From an uncultured Alloprevotella sp. (GTDB taxonomy: Bacteria > Bacteroidota > Bacteroidia > Bacteroidales > Bacteroidaceae): DNA of 64,000 bases. The position numbers and the translations under genes were made by a program. Within the stretch, counting starts at the first letter, position 1, and each line of letters starts with the position of its first letter. Below the pieces are notes generated by a model. That model was not told where the DNA came from and did not search any database. It worked only from the letters and a program-made list of their open reading frames with translations. This document shows positions 1 to 9,144 of this stretch, one piece after another. The stretch covers positions 49,719 to 113,718 of the forward strand of contig CALUNU010000007.1 of NCBI GenBank assembly GCA_944322095.1, in the 5' to 3' direction.

Positions 1-846
1 CAGGTGAACGGGCGGCTCAACTCGACGCTGACCATCCCCGACGGAAAGAAAACGCCCGAGCTCTACTACGGCATCTTGCGCGTCCTGGCCAACACAGTTG
101 ACGGCGAACGTTACGAAGACGACCCCGACATGTTTTGGTATAAGAAGCTTGGAGCAAGCAGCGGTACGGCCACCGTCGGCGGCCGCATCTTCCGCGCCGT
201 GAGCCGCTTCGACCTCTCGCTGACAGACATCCCGACGAACGTGGAGGGCTTGGACCTGCTCGTAACGAACGTGCCCAAGGTGATGGGCCTTTCGGGCAAC
301 CACGGGACCTACTATCCCGTGACGGCCGTCACGGACAAGGCGAACGTCGCGGAGGGCGAAACGGTGGTGGCTTCGGTCGACCTGGCCGAAGGGCAGGATG
401 AAGCCACGCTCTCGGCCTTCTTCCTGCCCAGCGAAGTGGGCATGCAGATGACCCTGCGCGTGCGGATGCGCCAGGACAGAGAAGCCGACGAACTGGCCGA
501 CGACAGCCAGCTGGAAGAAGGAAAAGACTACCGCGACTTCGACCTGCTGCCCCCGAAGAGCTACTTCCTAACGGGCGAGGACGCCGCCGTCTACAAAGTG
601 GGCGACGACTTGAAAGCCGAGGACGGCTCGGGCAACCTCTACGTCTACGACAACCGCAGCGACCACTACTGTTTCTACTCGTACGCCAACGTGCTCGTCA
701 CGATGCACGGCAAGTTTGAGAACGTGGCTGCCGAAACAACGACCGTCAACGTGGAAATAGAGGTCGAGCCCAACTTCGAGCATGCCAACGAGGGCCTCGG
801 CGTCGACACCAGTTTCGAAGGAGAGCACCATTACCAAATAAAATAA
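1..846 (+). CDS. FimB/Mfa2-like fimbrial subunit, 5' end outside window
   Basis: This is the C-terminal 281 codons of an open frame that is already open at base 1; the true start lies upstream. The residues around 45-80 (GGRIFRAVSRFDLSLTDIP, then a stretch ending LVTNVP) resemble the conserved core of FimB/Mfa2-type anchor or minor fimbrial proteins of Bacteroidales. In that family these are outer-membrane lipoproteins that anchor or terminate a fimbrial shaft. The rest is rich in Asp, Glu and Thr, as in exported beta-sandwich proteins. Two further exported proteins follow on the same strand within 30 bases of each other, so this is probably part of a surface-appendage operon. The family call rests on general resemblance only; another beta-sandwich surface protein is possible. 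Confidence 0.6.
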   Translation, partial: QVNGRLNSTLTIPDGKKTPELYYGILRVLANTVDGERYEDDPDMFWYKKLGASSGTATVGGRIFRAVSRFDLSLTDIPTNVEGLDLLVTNVPKVMGLSGNHGTYYPVTAVTDKANVAEGETVVASVDLAEGQDEATLSAFFLPSEVGMQMTLRVRMRQDREADELADDSQLEEGKDYRDFDLLPPKSYFLTGEDAAVYKVGDDLKAEDGSGNLYVYDNRSDHYCFYSYANVLVTMHGKFENVAAETTTVNVEIEVEPNFEHANEGLGVDTSFEGEHHYQIK

Positions 847-872
847 ACGCACACACACATTATATATAAGCC

Positions 873-2252
873 ATGAACATCTTACGCAATACGTTACGGG
901 CCCTGCTGCCGGCCGCGGCCCTGCTGCTCTGGACGGGCTGCTCGGCCGACGACGAGGCAGCCGTGCCCGGCGGTGGCGGCGAGGGCGAAACGGTGACCGT
1001 GCCCCTCACCCTCGACCTGGCCCGCACCTGGACCACGGGCGACGACGAAGCGCCCGAAAGCCGCGACGTGCCCAATCCGCCTGCGCTCAACGTGGACGGA
1101 TGGGCCGAAACCGAGGGCACCGACCGCGTGCGCATCGTCACCTTCCGACGCCGCAGCACCGACGCCGCCGTGGGCGGCGACGGCAGCACCAACACCGCCC
1201 CCTTCCTCTACGACCCCTCGAACGACTACACGTGGGAGGTCCAAAAAGAGGGCGACGGAAAGGGAGCAGACGACCGCTTCTACGCCGTGGGCTCCATCAC
1301 GAAGCGCTACGGCTTCGAATACCGCGTGGTGGGCATCGCCTATTCGTCCACGCGCACGCTGAGCCCGTCGAACGGCCTGCTCCCCGACGGCGAGGCCGGC
1401 CTCTTCAGCCTGAACCTGGCCGACGGCCTCACCTACGACAGCTTTATGGCCACGCTCACGGAGAAGAACCCCGACGAATGGGAGGCGTTTTGGGGTAGTA
1501 ATTTAGATTATACCCCGAACGATCCCACACAGGTGAAACATGATGGAAGCAATCTTTGGACGCGAGGTCATTACGACGGCCGTCTGGTCTACACTCCCCA
1601 GCTGTTCTACGGCTACTGCCACGCGGACGGGAGCGACGACCCCATCATCAAGTATGCAGACTTCGATCCCGAAGAAGGCAAGTACGTGACCAACACCCCT
1701 CTGACGGGCACGCTCTATCGCGCCATGGCCAAGATAGAGATGCACCTGAAGCCGCGCGACCGCAACTTTGGAACAAACGTACTGCCTGACTGGGAAAACC
1801 TGCAAGGCGCGTTCCTCATGGCCAACAATGTGCGCATTCGCACAGCGTTGACCGACTACGACGACTTCCTGCCGCAGACGGACAACGCACAATATACCTC
1901 CGACATGCAGGACGACGGGCGCAACAGCACAGACAGCGAAAAGAAATATACCGTCATAGCCTCTCACGTGGAGCGTATGAAGGATGCCGATGAATACACG
2001 CTGACGCTCACAGCCTACGTGCTCCCTACAAAGACGAAGCTGGCGTTGCGCGTGATGTACATCAATTATGCAATACTACAAAACCAGCATAACTACAACT
2101 ACGCCATCGACGTGGCCGACCTCTCTTCGGCCGAGGCAGCCACGGGCGTCATCTCTCCCGACGTGCAGGACGGCGTCTTCTACTTGCGCCGCAACCACAA
2201 GTATGTGTTTTACGGTGATTTGAACGACATGACCGACAACGAAATCGATTAA
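873..2252 (+). CDS. Fimbrillin-type surface lipoprotein
   Basis: The 459-residue product begins with a lipoprotein signal (MNILRNTLRALLPAAALLLWTGCS) with the lipobox Cys at about residue 23, then an acidic, Gly-rich linker, as in surface-exported Bacteroidales lipoproteins. The body resembles minor fimbrial subunits: a GTLYRAMAKIEMHL segment near residue 280 and a C-terminal YLRRNHKYVFYGDL segment close to the final strand of fimbrillins. It sits 26 bases after the preceding fimbrial gene and 13 bases before a giant secreted protein, so it is very likely co-transcribed. The predicted role is structural: a minor or tip component of a fimbria. Major fimbrillin is less likely, because major subunits usually lack so long an acidic linker. 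Confidence 0.55.
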   Translation: MNILRNTLRALLPAAALLLWTGCSADDEAAVPGGGGEGETVTVPLTLDLARTWTTGDDEAPESRDVPNPPALNVDGWAETEGTDRVRIVTFRRRSTDAAVGGDGSTNTAPFLYDPSNDYTWEVQKEGDGKGADDRFYAVGSITKRYGFEYRVVGIAYSSTRTLSPSNGLLPDGEAGLFSLNLADGLTYDSFMATLTEKNPDEWEAFWGSNLDYTPNDPTQVKHDGSNLWTRGHYDGRLVYTPQLFYGYCHADGSDDPIIKYADFDPEEGKYVTNTPLTGTLYRAMAKIEMHLKPRDRNFGTNVLPDWENLQGAFLMANNVRIRTALTDYDDFLPQTDNAQYTSDMQDDGRNSTDSEKKYTVIASHVERMKDADEYTLTLTAYVLPTKTKLALRVMYINYAILQNQHNYNYAIDVADLSSAEAATGVISPDVQDGVFYLRRNHKYVFYGDLNDMTDNEID

Positions 2253-2265
2253 ACCCATCAGCATC

Positions 2266-5200
2266 ATGAATATAAAGCACCTTTTCCGATACGTCCTGCC
2301 GGCAGTTGTGCTGCTGGCCTGCCCGGCCGTCCCGGCGCAGGCGCAGGACGAGGGGGGGAGCGTGACGGACGACCGCCGGCCCATCTACCAGCAGACCGAC
2401 CCCGACGCCCCCTTCTACATGGCGAACCGCCGCGCCCTGGTGGGCACCTCGTGCGTTGTCAACCGCGTGGTGTCGGCCGTGAGCGTGGGCAGCTGGGTCG
2501 ACGGCCTGAACAACCTGACCGACGAAGACCTGGAAAACTACGCCACCTTCCCCGAGATTGTGGGCGCCAGCGTGGGGGCCGACCCCTTCATCAGCGTGCG
2601 CGACGTCGAGCACGTCTACAAGGGCGGCACGCAGGCCGGCTTCTGCATGGTGGCCTCGTCGGGCGGCGGCCTGCTCTCGCTCGACGTCATCAAGGCGCTG
2701 CGCATCTATACCTACCTCGACGGCGTGGAGCAGGAGCAGCTCACCCCGACGGGCGACGGCGGCGCCGGCGTGGGCCTCTCGCTCATCACGATTCCCGGTT
2801 CGGACGAGGCCTGCGTCTACCTCACCGTTACCACCGGCAAGGACTTCGACGAGATCGGCCTCGTGGTGGGCGGCGGCGTCAACCTCTCCGTGGGAGGCTC
2901 CACCCGCATCAAGTACGCCTTTGTGGGCCGCGCCAAGGAAACCATCCTCACCACGGAGCGCGTGGCCCAGTACGACCCCCAAGGCGAGGCCTACGGCCCC
3001 GGCGACGTCCGCATTGAGAAGTCGCAGGGTTGGAATCCCGTGCTGCTCGGCCTGCCGGCCCCCATCGACTCAGAGTCCATCAAGGCCCTCACCGACGAGG
3101 ACACGGAGAACACCGTGGCCCTCGTGCCCATCCTCGCCGTGGGCTACCAGGGCGGCGTGAAGCTGACCTTGGGCCACACGAATGGCGACAACGAGGAAGT
3201 GTTCGACGCCGGCACGGAGATCGGCTTCGCCTATAACTTCGGCAATGTGCTCGGCCTCGACGTGGGCTCGTGGATAGACATCGTGCTCTTCGACGCCGAC
3301 GGCGACGAGGTGCAGCGCAGCACCCTCTCGGCCGAGGCCGTGGGCCTCGGGGTGGGCGAGGGCGGCGAGGGCGTGGCCTCCATCACGTCGAGCGTCCCGT
3401 TCTCGGCCGCCGAGCTGCGCTTCCACACCGTGCTCTCGGTGCGCGTGGGCGCCATCGGCATCCACTATGGCTTCGTGCGCGAGAAGCCCGACGTGGCCCA
3501 CCACTGCCCCATCAACCCGACGCTCAACACCAACGTCTGCGAGGAGCAGAACACCTTCCAGCTCGAAGCCAACCCCGAGCTGAGCGTGACGTGGACGATT
3601 GAGAGCGCCCCCGAGGGCGCCGAGGTGCAAGTGACGCCCGGCGGCTACGTGACCCACCTGAACAGCCGGCCCGGCCGTTACGACTTCCGCGCCACGGCTG
3701 CCGACGGCTGCTACGAAATTGTTTCGATCGTCGTCGGCGACGAGCTGGGCTCCGAGGCCGGCGCCACGGCCTGCGGCACGCCCTTGGTGAACGGCAACGG
3801 ACTGGCCAGCGGCACCTACGAACTCTCCGAGGACATCTTTGAGGGGAGCGGCTCGCTGCTCTCCATGCGCGACATCGAGGGGAAAGACAACATCCTCAAC
3901 AACAACTACGAGGACTACTGCGAATACAAAGCGAGCCTCTCGCTGGCCGGCAACCTCGGCATCGTGGGCGTGAAGCGCACGGACGGCCTTATCTTCGACG
4001 GCGCGGCCGCCGGGGCCGAAACGCAGCGCGTGGGCTTCGTGGTGGAGTTTTCCTCCACCGGGCTCAACCTGAGCGCGCTCAACTACTTCCTCATCCGCCT
4101 TTACCGCGGCGGCGAGCAGGTGTACGAGCATGTCATCGACGAGAGCAACACCGTCTCCGTCGGCCTGGCTGGCTCGGAGCGCGTGCAGAAAGTGCGTTTC
4201 AGCATCGAGGTGCCGACGGAAATCGACGGCCAGCCCGTGCAGTTCGACGAGATGGCCCTCTGGCAGGCCGGCGTGCTCAACCTGACGCTCTCCAACACGA
4301 AGATTTACTACCCCTTCATTGAGCGCGAGGCCGACCATTGCGGCGACCCCTTGGGGTGCAGCAGCGAAATCGTCTCGACCTCCACCACGGGCTCCACCAT
4401 CAACGGCAACGCCACGCAGGTGGCCGCCGGCGTGCAGGTGGCCGGCGTGGTCAACAACCTCGGCAGCCTCGTCGACGCCAGCTTCGACACGCCCTTGGCC
4501 ATCGCCAACACCGTGGGCGTGGGCAGCGGCAAGGTCATCGCCATCAACATGGGCCGCACGCTCGACTTCCGTCACCAGCTGGGCATCGTCGTCGACAACA
4601 AGACGTACCTGGCCGGCGTCGACGTGGGCGGCTGGCTCACCGTGCGCACCTACTACCGCGGCAACCCCACGGGCGACGAGTTCACCGATTGGAGCGTGCT
4701 CGGCGTCAACGCCATCGGCTATGGCGACAAGAGCTACCTCGTCATGCAGCCCAAATACCGCTACGACGAGGTGCGCATCGAAATCGCTGCCGTGGCCGGC
4801 GTGCTCGACGTGCAGAACTTCTACGGCCTGTTCCTGCGCGGCGACATCGACAACGACGGCATCCCCGACTGTCAAGACCCCGAATCCTGCTCCGAAACCA
4901 TCAGCGACCTCGACGTGGCCTCCGTCTGCGTGGGCGACGTGATCACCGTGAGCGGCAAGGGCGTGAGCGGGGCCGACTATACCATCTCGATGCCCGAGCA
5001 AGGCGTGGAGGAACACATCAAGACGGAGACGGACGGCACCTTCTCGCGCACCTACCCGACGAAGCAGGCTGGGCGCTTCACCATGATGTTCTACAACGGC
5101 AGCGGCGAAGTCATCAGTTCCACGACCTACACCGTGCATCCCACCGTGACCACGTGGAAGAAGCAGCCCGTGAGCACCGACTGGAACGAGTGGAACAACT

Positions 5201-6900
5201 GGACGGACGGCTCGCCCTATCTCTGCACCGACGTCATCATCCCGAGCGACGCCGCGGCCTACCCCGTGCTCGTGCCGCCCACGGCGACCGACGGCGAGGG
5301 CACGCTCCTGCCGCAGGAGGCCGACCTCTACGGCTGCCGCGACATCCACTTTGAGCCGCGTGCCGCCGTGGACGCCCCGCAGCGCCTCAACTACCGCCGC
5401 GCATGGGTGGAGGCCGAGCTCCTGCCCAACCGCTACTACTGGCTCGCGGCACCGCTCAAACACATGTACACGGGCGACTTCTTCATCCCCGCCGCCATGC
5501 AGGGCACGCACACGGCTGACTATTTCACGGAGCTGACGCCCGAGAACGCCCCCGAGAACCGCTTCGACCCGCAGGTGTTCCAGCGCATCTGGGCCGCCTC
5601 GGCGCCCGGACGCCTCTACGACGGGGCCGAAACCACCGTGGGCGTCGGCGAGGCGCAATGGTCGCGCCACTTCAACCACGTGGCCCACGACTATGCCGCC
5701 GAAGGCCGCGCAGGGGCTTTCTCGCTCTGGGTCGACAACGGTGCGCTGCCCGCCACGCAGGGCTTCCGCTTCCGCTTCCCCAAGACGCACACGGCCTACA
5801 CCTATTACAGCGACTACGACGGCCAGAAGCTCGCCGTGAGCGACGAGGTGGGCCGCGGCGAGGCCGGCGAGATATACCGCTTCGGCTATGAGGCGGCAAA
5901 CGAGGCCAACGTCACCATGGACTATACCCGCCGCACGGACGGGCAGGAGGTGACGGAGCACCGCACGGTCTACACGGGCGTGCTGCCCCTGACGCTGCAC
6001 GTGAAGGCCGAAAGCGCCACGACCGACTTCCTCGTGGGCAACCCGACGATGGGCCGCATCTATCTGGCCCCCTTCTTCGAGGAAAACGCTGACGTGGCGG
6101 CCGTGCGCCTCCTGCGCGACGGCTCGACGGCGGTGACCGTGAGCCGCGACGGCCTGGCCACCGACCCTGCGGCCACGTATGTGAACCCGATGGAGTCGTT
6201 CGTCGTGGTGATGAACAGGGAGACGAAGCAGGCCGACGTGACGCTCACGGACGAGACGCTGCTGCCGGCCGAAACTGCCGCCACGGCCACGGCCGGGACG
6301 CTGCGCGTGAGCGTGGAGGGCCGCGGGGCCACGGCTTCGATGCTGCTGGCGCCGGGCGCCGGGGGCGTGCCCACGCTGCTCGACAGCGAGGAGCGCACAC
6401 CGCTGGCCCTGTTCGGCCTGGCCGACGGCACGGCCTACGACATCCTCTCCCCCGCCGACGTGACGGAGCTGGGCCTGCTGGCCTCGGAGGCCGACACGCT
6501 CCGCTTCCACTTCGAGGCGGGCGAGGGCACCGACCTGGCCGGCTACCGCCTGCTCGACCGTGCCACGGGGGCCGTCTACGAGCTGGACGACGTGCCTGCC
6601 CTGCCGGCCGGAGGCGTGACGCTGGGCCGCTTTGCCCTGGCCACGACGGCTGCGCTGGACGACGCACCCACGGCCGTGGCCGACGTCTACGTGACGCTGA
6701 CGGGCCGCACGGCCACCGTGCATAGCGCGGCGCAGCCCATCGCCACCTTCGTGCTCACGGCGGCCGACGGCCGCACCCTGACGCGCCGCACGGGTATTAC
6801 CGCCAACGAAACAAGCGTACAGCTGCGCGGCGGCGTGCAGGTGCTCACCGTGACGCTCCAAGACGGTACGCAGCGCACCTTCAAACTACTGGCCCGCTGA
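2266..6900 (+). CDS. 1544-residue secreted surface protein, probable T9SS cargo or fimbrial tip adhesin
   Basis: A signal peptide (residues 1-27, cleavage near AQAQD) opens a very large protein with repeated beta-rich modules. Two halves contain similar segments, for example VDGLNNLTDEDLENYATF near residue 82 and repeated NxxSLxDASFDTPLAIANTVG-like stretches, suggesting internal duplication. Around residues 863-875 there is a thrombospondin type-3-like calcium motif (DNDGIPDCQDP). The last 60 residues (FVLTAADGRTLTRR to VTLQDGTQRTFKLLAR) have the strand pattern and basic C-terminus of a type IX secretion sorting domain. A PorW/SprE gene at 35585 shows that a T9SS component exists here. Position after two fimbrial-type genes suggests an adhesin or fimbria-associated surface protein. 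Function is inferred. Confidence 0.6.
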   Translation: MNIKHLFRYVLPAVVLLACPAVPAQAQDEGGSVTDDRRPIYQQTDPDAPFYMANRRALVGTSCVVNRVVSAVSVGSWVDGLNNLTDEDLENYATFPEIVGASVGADPFISVRDVEHVYKGGTQAGFCMVASSGGGLLSLDVIKALRIYTYLDGVEQEQLTPTGDGGAGVGLSLITIPGSDEACVYLTVTTGKDFDEIGLVVGGGVNLSVGGSTRIKYAFVGRAKETILTTERVAQYDPQGEAYGPGDVRIEKSQGWNPVLLGLPAPIDSESIKALTDEDTENTVALVPILAVGYQGGVKLTLGHTNGDNEEVFDAGTEIGFAYNFGNVLGLDVGSWIDIVLFDADGDEVQRSTLSAEAVGLGVGEGGEGVASITSSVPFSAAELRFHTVLSVRVGAIGIHYGFVREKPDVAHHCPINPTLNTNVCEEQNTFQLEANPELSVTWTIESAPEGAEVQVTPGGYVTHLNSRPGRYDFRATAADGCYEIVSIVVGDELGSEAGATACGTPLVNGNGLASGTYELSEDIFEGSGSLLSMRDIEGKDNILNNNYEDYCEYKASLSLAGNLGIVGVKRTDGLIFDGAAAGAETQRVGFVVEFSSTGLNLSALNYFLIRLYRGGEQVYEHVIDESNTVSVGLAGSERVQKVRFSIEVPTEIDGQPVQFDEMALWQAGVLNLTLSNTKIYYPFIEREADHCGDPLGCSSEIVSTSTTGSTINGNATQVAAGVQVAGVVNNLGSLVDASFDTPLAIANTVGVGSGKVIAINMGRTLDFRHQLGIVVDNKTYLAGVDVGGWLTVRTYYRGNPTGDEFTDWSVLGVNAIGYGDKSYLVMQPKYRYDEVRIEIAAVAGVLDVQNFYGLFLRGDIDNDGIPDCQDPESCSETISDLDVASVCVGDVITVSGKGVSGADYTISMPEQGVEEHIKTETDGTFSRTYPTKQAGRFTMMFYNGSGEVISSTTYTVHPTVTTWKKQPVSTDWNEWNNWTDGSPYLCTDVIIPSDAAAYPVLVPPTATDGEGTLLPQEADLYGCRDIHFEPRAAVDAPQRLNYRRAWVEAELLPNRYYWLAAPLKHMYTGDFFIPAAMQGTHTADYFTELTPENAPENRFDPQVFQRIWAASAPGRLYDGAETTVGVGEAQWSRHFNHVAHDYAAEGRAGAFSLWVDNGALPATQGFRFRFPKTHTAYTYYSDYDGQKLAVSDEVGRGEAGEIYRFGYEAANEANVTMDYTRRTDGQEVTEHRTVYTGVLPLTLHVKAESATTDFLVGNPTMGRIYLAPFFEENADVAAVRLLRDGSTAVTVSRDGLATDPAATYVNPMESFVVVMNRETKQADVTLTDETLLPAETAATATAGTLRVSVEGRGATASMLLAPGAGGVPTLLDSEERTPLALFGLADGTAYDILSPADVTELGLLASEADTLRFHFEAGEGTDLAGYRLLDRATGAVYELDDVPALPAGGVTLGRFALATTAALDDAPTAVADVYVTLTGRTATVHSAAQPIATFVLTAADGRTLTRRTGITANETSVQLRGGVQVLTVTLQDGTQRTFKLLAR

Positions 6901-7070
6901 GCATGCAACATCAAATGGATAACTGAGCTTTCCTTTTGCCCGCCCGCCGCCGGCCGCAGGGCCCTGCCGCCCCGCCGAAGGCCCGGCCGCGCCACGCATA
7001 AGGGAAGGAACGACGAAAGGTGCGAGCGTTTTTTCTAAATTTCTAATCTCTCAACAACCGCTCGCGCTAA

Positions 7071-7108
7071 GAAGCTTCCGGGTTACGGTCCCCGGAAGCT
7101 TCTTTTTT
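7071..7108 (+). terminator. Intrinsic terminator after the fimbrial operon
   Basis: A 12-bp perfect stem (GAAGCTTCCGGG / CCCGGAAGCTTC) with a short loop is followed directly by six T. It lies 170 bases after the stop of the giant surface protein and closes that operon. Confidence 0.85.
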
Positions 7109-7241
7109 GTGCAGACCGCGAAGCCAGGCCATCGGCAGCGCCGCCTCCCCCTGCCTGCCCCCCCTTCACGCCGGCCCCTCCTAAGGTCGCTCCTCGCGCA
7201 GGTGGGGAAGATACTACGGCGGGGCTGCGCCCCGAGCGGGT

Positions 7242-7263
7242 GAGACGCGATGAATCGCGTCTC
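7242..7263. repeat. GAGACGCGAT palindrome
   Basis: GAGACGCGAT, a GA centre and ATCGCGTCTC form a 10-bp-arm palindrome in the intergenic stretch 6901-7539. A second, degenerate copy lies at 30131-30155. Short palindromes of this type recur in intergenic DNA of several phyla; the role here is unknown. Confidence 0.7.
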
Positions 7264-7304
7264 TACGTGGCGGACACGTTATGGGTTGCGTGGCGATTAG
7301 CTCG

Positions 7305-7450
7305 CATGCGAGGAAAGAAAAACGAGGTTTTCCTTTCCTCTCCACTCGCCTTGCACTATCTTTTCATAAGATAAGGCTGCATTCGGGAAAGCTCTTGCGA
7401 AAATCCTGCGGCTTTTCCAAGAGCTTTCCTCTCATTTGCACTATCTTTGC
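7305..7450 (+). repeat. Promoter-associated hairpin repeat (two tandem units) with nadB promoter
   Basis: Two units follow each other. Each has an A/G-rich inverted repeat (GAAAAACGAGGTTTTC at about 7317; GGAAAGCTCTTG paired with CAAGAGCTTTCC at 7385-7427) and then CTC followed by TTGCACTATCTTT. The second unit ends in TATCTTTG at 7442-7449, a good Bacteroidota -7 box about 90 bases upstream of nadB. The same architecture recurs at 24655-24798 before btuB, so it is a dispersed promoter-hairpin element. The rest of the gap 6901-7539 holds only the terminator at 7071 and the palindrome at 7242. Confidence 0.6.
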
Positions 7451-7539
7451 AAGAGCGGCGCGGGTGGGGCTGCGGATGGCCGTGCCTCGCGCGCGTTCCT
7501 TATATATATGTGCAAACAACCTTCTAAACGGAAGAAGAA

Positions 7540-9129
7540 ATGATACGCAAATTCGATTTTCTGATAATCGGCTCGGGCGTGGCGGGCATGAGCTATGCCT
7601 TGCAGGTGGCTGCCTCGGGCAAAGGGAAAGTGGCCCTTGTGTGCAAGACGACGATGGAGGAGGCCAACACGACCAAGGCGCAGGGGGGCGTGGCTTCGGT
7701 GACGAACCTCGAAGTGGACAATTTCGACAAGCACATTCGCGACACAATCATTGCGGGCGACTACATCAGCGACCCGGCGGCCGTGCGACAGGTGGTGACG
7801 GGTGCGCCCGAGGGCATCAAGAACCTGCTGAAATGGGGCGTGCGGTTCGACAAGAACGAGCAGGGCAACTTCGACTTGCACCGCGAGGGCGGCCACTCGG
7901 AGTTTCGCATCCTGCACCACGCCGACGATACGGGCTTTGAGATACAGCGCGGACTGATGGAGGCCGTGCGCGCCACGCCCAACATCACGGTGCTCGAAAA
8001 CCACTTCGCTGTGGAAATCATCACGCAGCACCATCTGGGCGTGGAGGTGACGCGCCGCACGCCCGACATCGAATGCTACGGTGCCTACATCCTCGACCCC
8101 GACACGAAGAAAATCGACACGTTCCTTTCGCGCGTGACGGTGCTGGCCACGGGGGGCTGCGGCGCCGTGTATGCCGCCACGACGAACCCCAACATCGCAA
8201 CGGGCGACGGCATAGCCATGGCCTATCGCGCCAAGGCGACGGTGCAGGACATGGAGTTCATACAGTTTCACCCCACGGCCCTCTATCATCCCGGCGAGAC
8301 GCACCCCGCCTACCTCATCACCGAGGCCATGCGCGGCTACGGCGGCATTCTGCGCCTGCCCAACGGTGAGGAGTTTATGCAGAAGTATGACCGGCGCCTC
8401 TCGCTGGCTCCGCGCGACATCGTGGCGCGCGCCATCGACAAGGAGATGAAGATTCACGGGCTCGACCACGTGTGCCTGGACGTGACGCACAAGGACCCGG
8501 AGGAGACGAAGCATCACTTCCCGAACATCTATGCCAAGTGTCTCTCGATCGGCATCGACATTACGAAGGAATATATCCCCGTGATGCCCTGCGCCCACTA
8601 CTTGTGCGGCGGCATCAAGGTGAACCTGGACGGCTGTTCGAGCATCCGCCGGCTGTATGCCATCGGCGAGTGTTCGTGCACGGGGCTCCATGGCGGCAAC
8701 CGGCTGGCGAGCAACTCGCTCATCGAGGCCGTTGTGTATGCCGAGGCGGCCGCCCGCCACAGCGTGGCCCACATCGACGAATATGCTTTCAACACGGCCG
8801 TGCCCGAATGGAACGACGAGGGCACAATGACGAACGAAGAAAAGGTGCTCATCGCACAGGACGTGCGCGAGGTGGGGCAGATCATGTCGTCCTACGTGGG
8901 CATCGTGCGCAGCAACCTGCGCCTGCACCGCGCCTGGACGCGCCTCGACCTGTTGTACGAGGAGACGGAGGAACTCTTCAAGCGCGTGAAGGCCACGAAG
9001 GACATCTGCGAGCTGCGCAACATGATAAACGTGGGCTACCTCATCACGCGGCAGGCCATCGAGCGCAAGGAGAGCCGCGGACTGCACTACACGCTCGACT
9101 ATCCCAAGCATGCCTACGACCAGAACTGA
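7540..9129 (+). CDS. nadB: L-aspartate oxidase
   Basis: NadB oxidises L-aspartate to iminoaspartate, the first step of de novo NAD synthesis; NadA (encoded at 20480-21475, opposite strand) condenses the product with dihydroxyacetone phosphate to quinolinate. The 529-residue length is normal. The N-terminal FAD-binding loop is clear (FLIIGSGVAGMSYALQ, residues 7-22), followed by TTKAQGGVASV, a GGHSEFRILH segment, the second FAD motif ATGGCGAVYAATTNP near residue 205, and the substrate/FAD region HYLCGGIKVN and GLHGGNRLASNSL of the succinate dehydrogenase/aspartate oxidase flavoprotein family. A -7 box lies at 7442. A glycosidase gene begins 15 bases after the stop and is probably read through from the same promoter. 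nadC is not in the window. Confidence 0.95.
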   Translation: MIRKFDFLIIGSGVAGMSYALQVAASGKGKVALVCKTTMEEANTTKAQGGVASVTNLEVDNFDKHIRDTIIAGDYISDPAAVRQVVTGAPEGIKNLLKWGVRFDKNEQGNFDLHREGGHSEFRILHHADDTGFEIQRGLMEAVRATPNITVLENHFAVEIITQHHLGVEVTRRTPDIECYGAYILDPDTKKIDTFLSRVTVLATGGCGAVYAATTNPNIATGDGIAMAYRAKATVQDMEFIQFHPTALYHPGETHPAYLITEAMRGYGGILRLPNGEEFMQKYDRRLSLAPRDIVARAIDKEMKIHGLDHVCLDVTHKDPEETKHHFPNIYAKCLSIGIDITKEYIPVMPCAHYLCGGIKVNLDGCSSIRRLYAIGECSCTGLHGGNRLASNSLIEAVVYAEAAARHSVAHIDEYAFNTAVPEWNDEGTMTNEEKVLIAQDVREVGQIMSSYVGIVRSNLRLHRAWTRLDLLYEETEELFKRVKATKDICELRNMINVGYLITRQAIERKESRGLHYTLDYPKHAYDQN

Positions 9130-9144
9130 CAACGAACGCCCTGT

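Noticed and set aside
3070..6861. 1263-codon open frame antisense to the giant surface protein
   Set aside because: Arg/His/Gly/Ala-rich translation with no motifs; a shadow created by GC-rich codon positions of the real gene.
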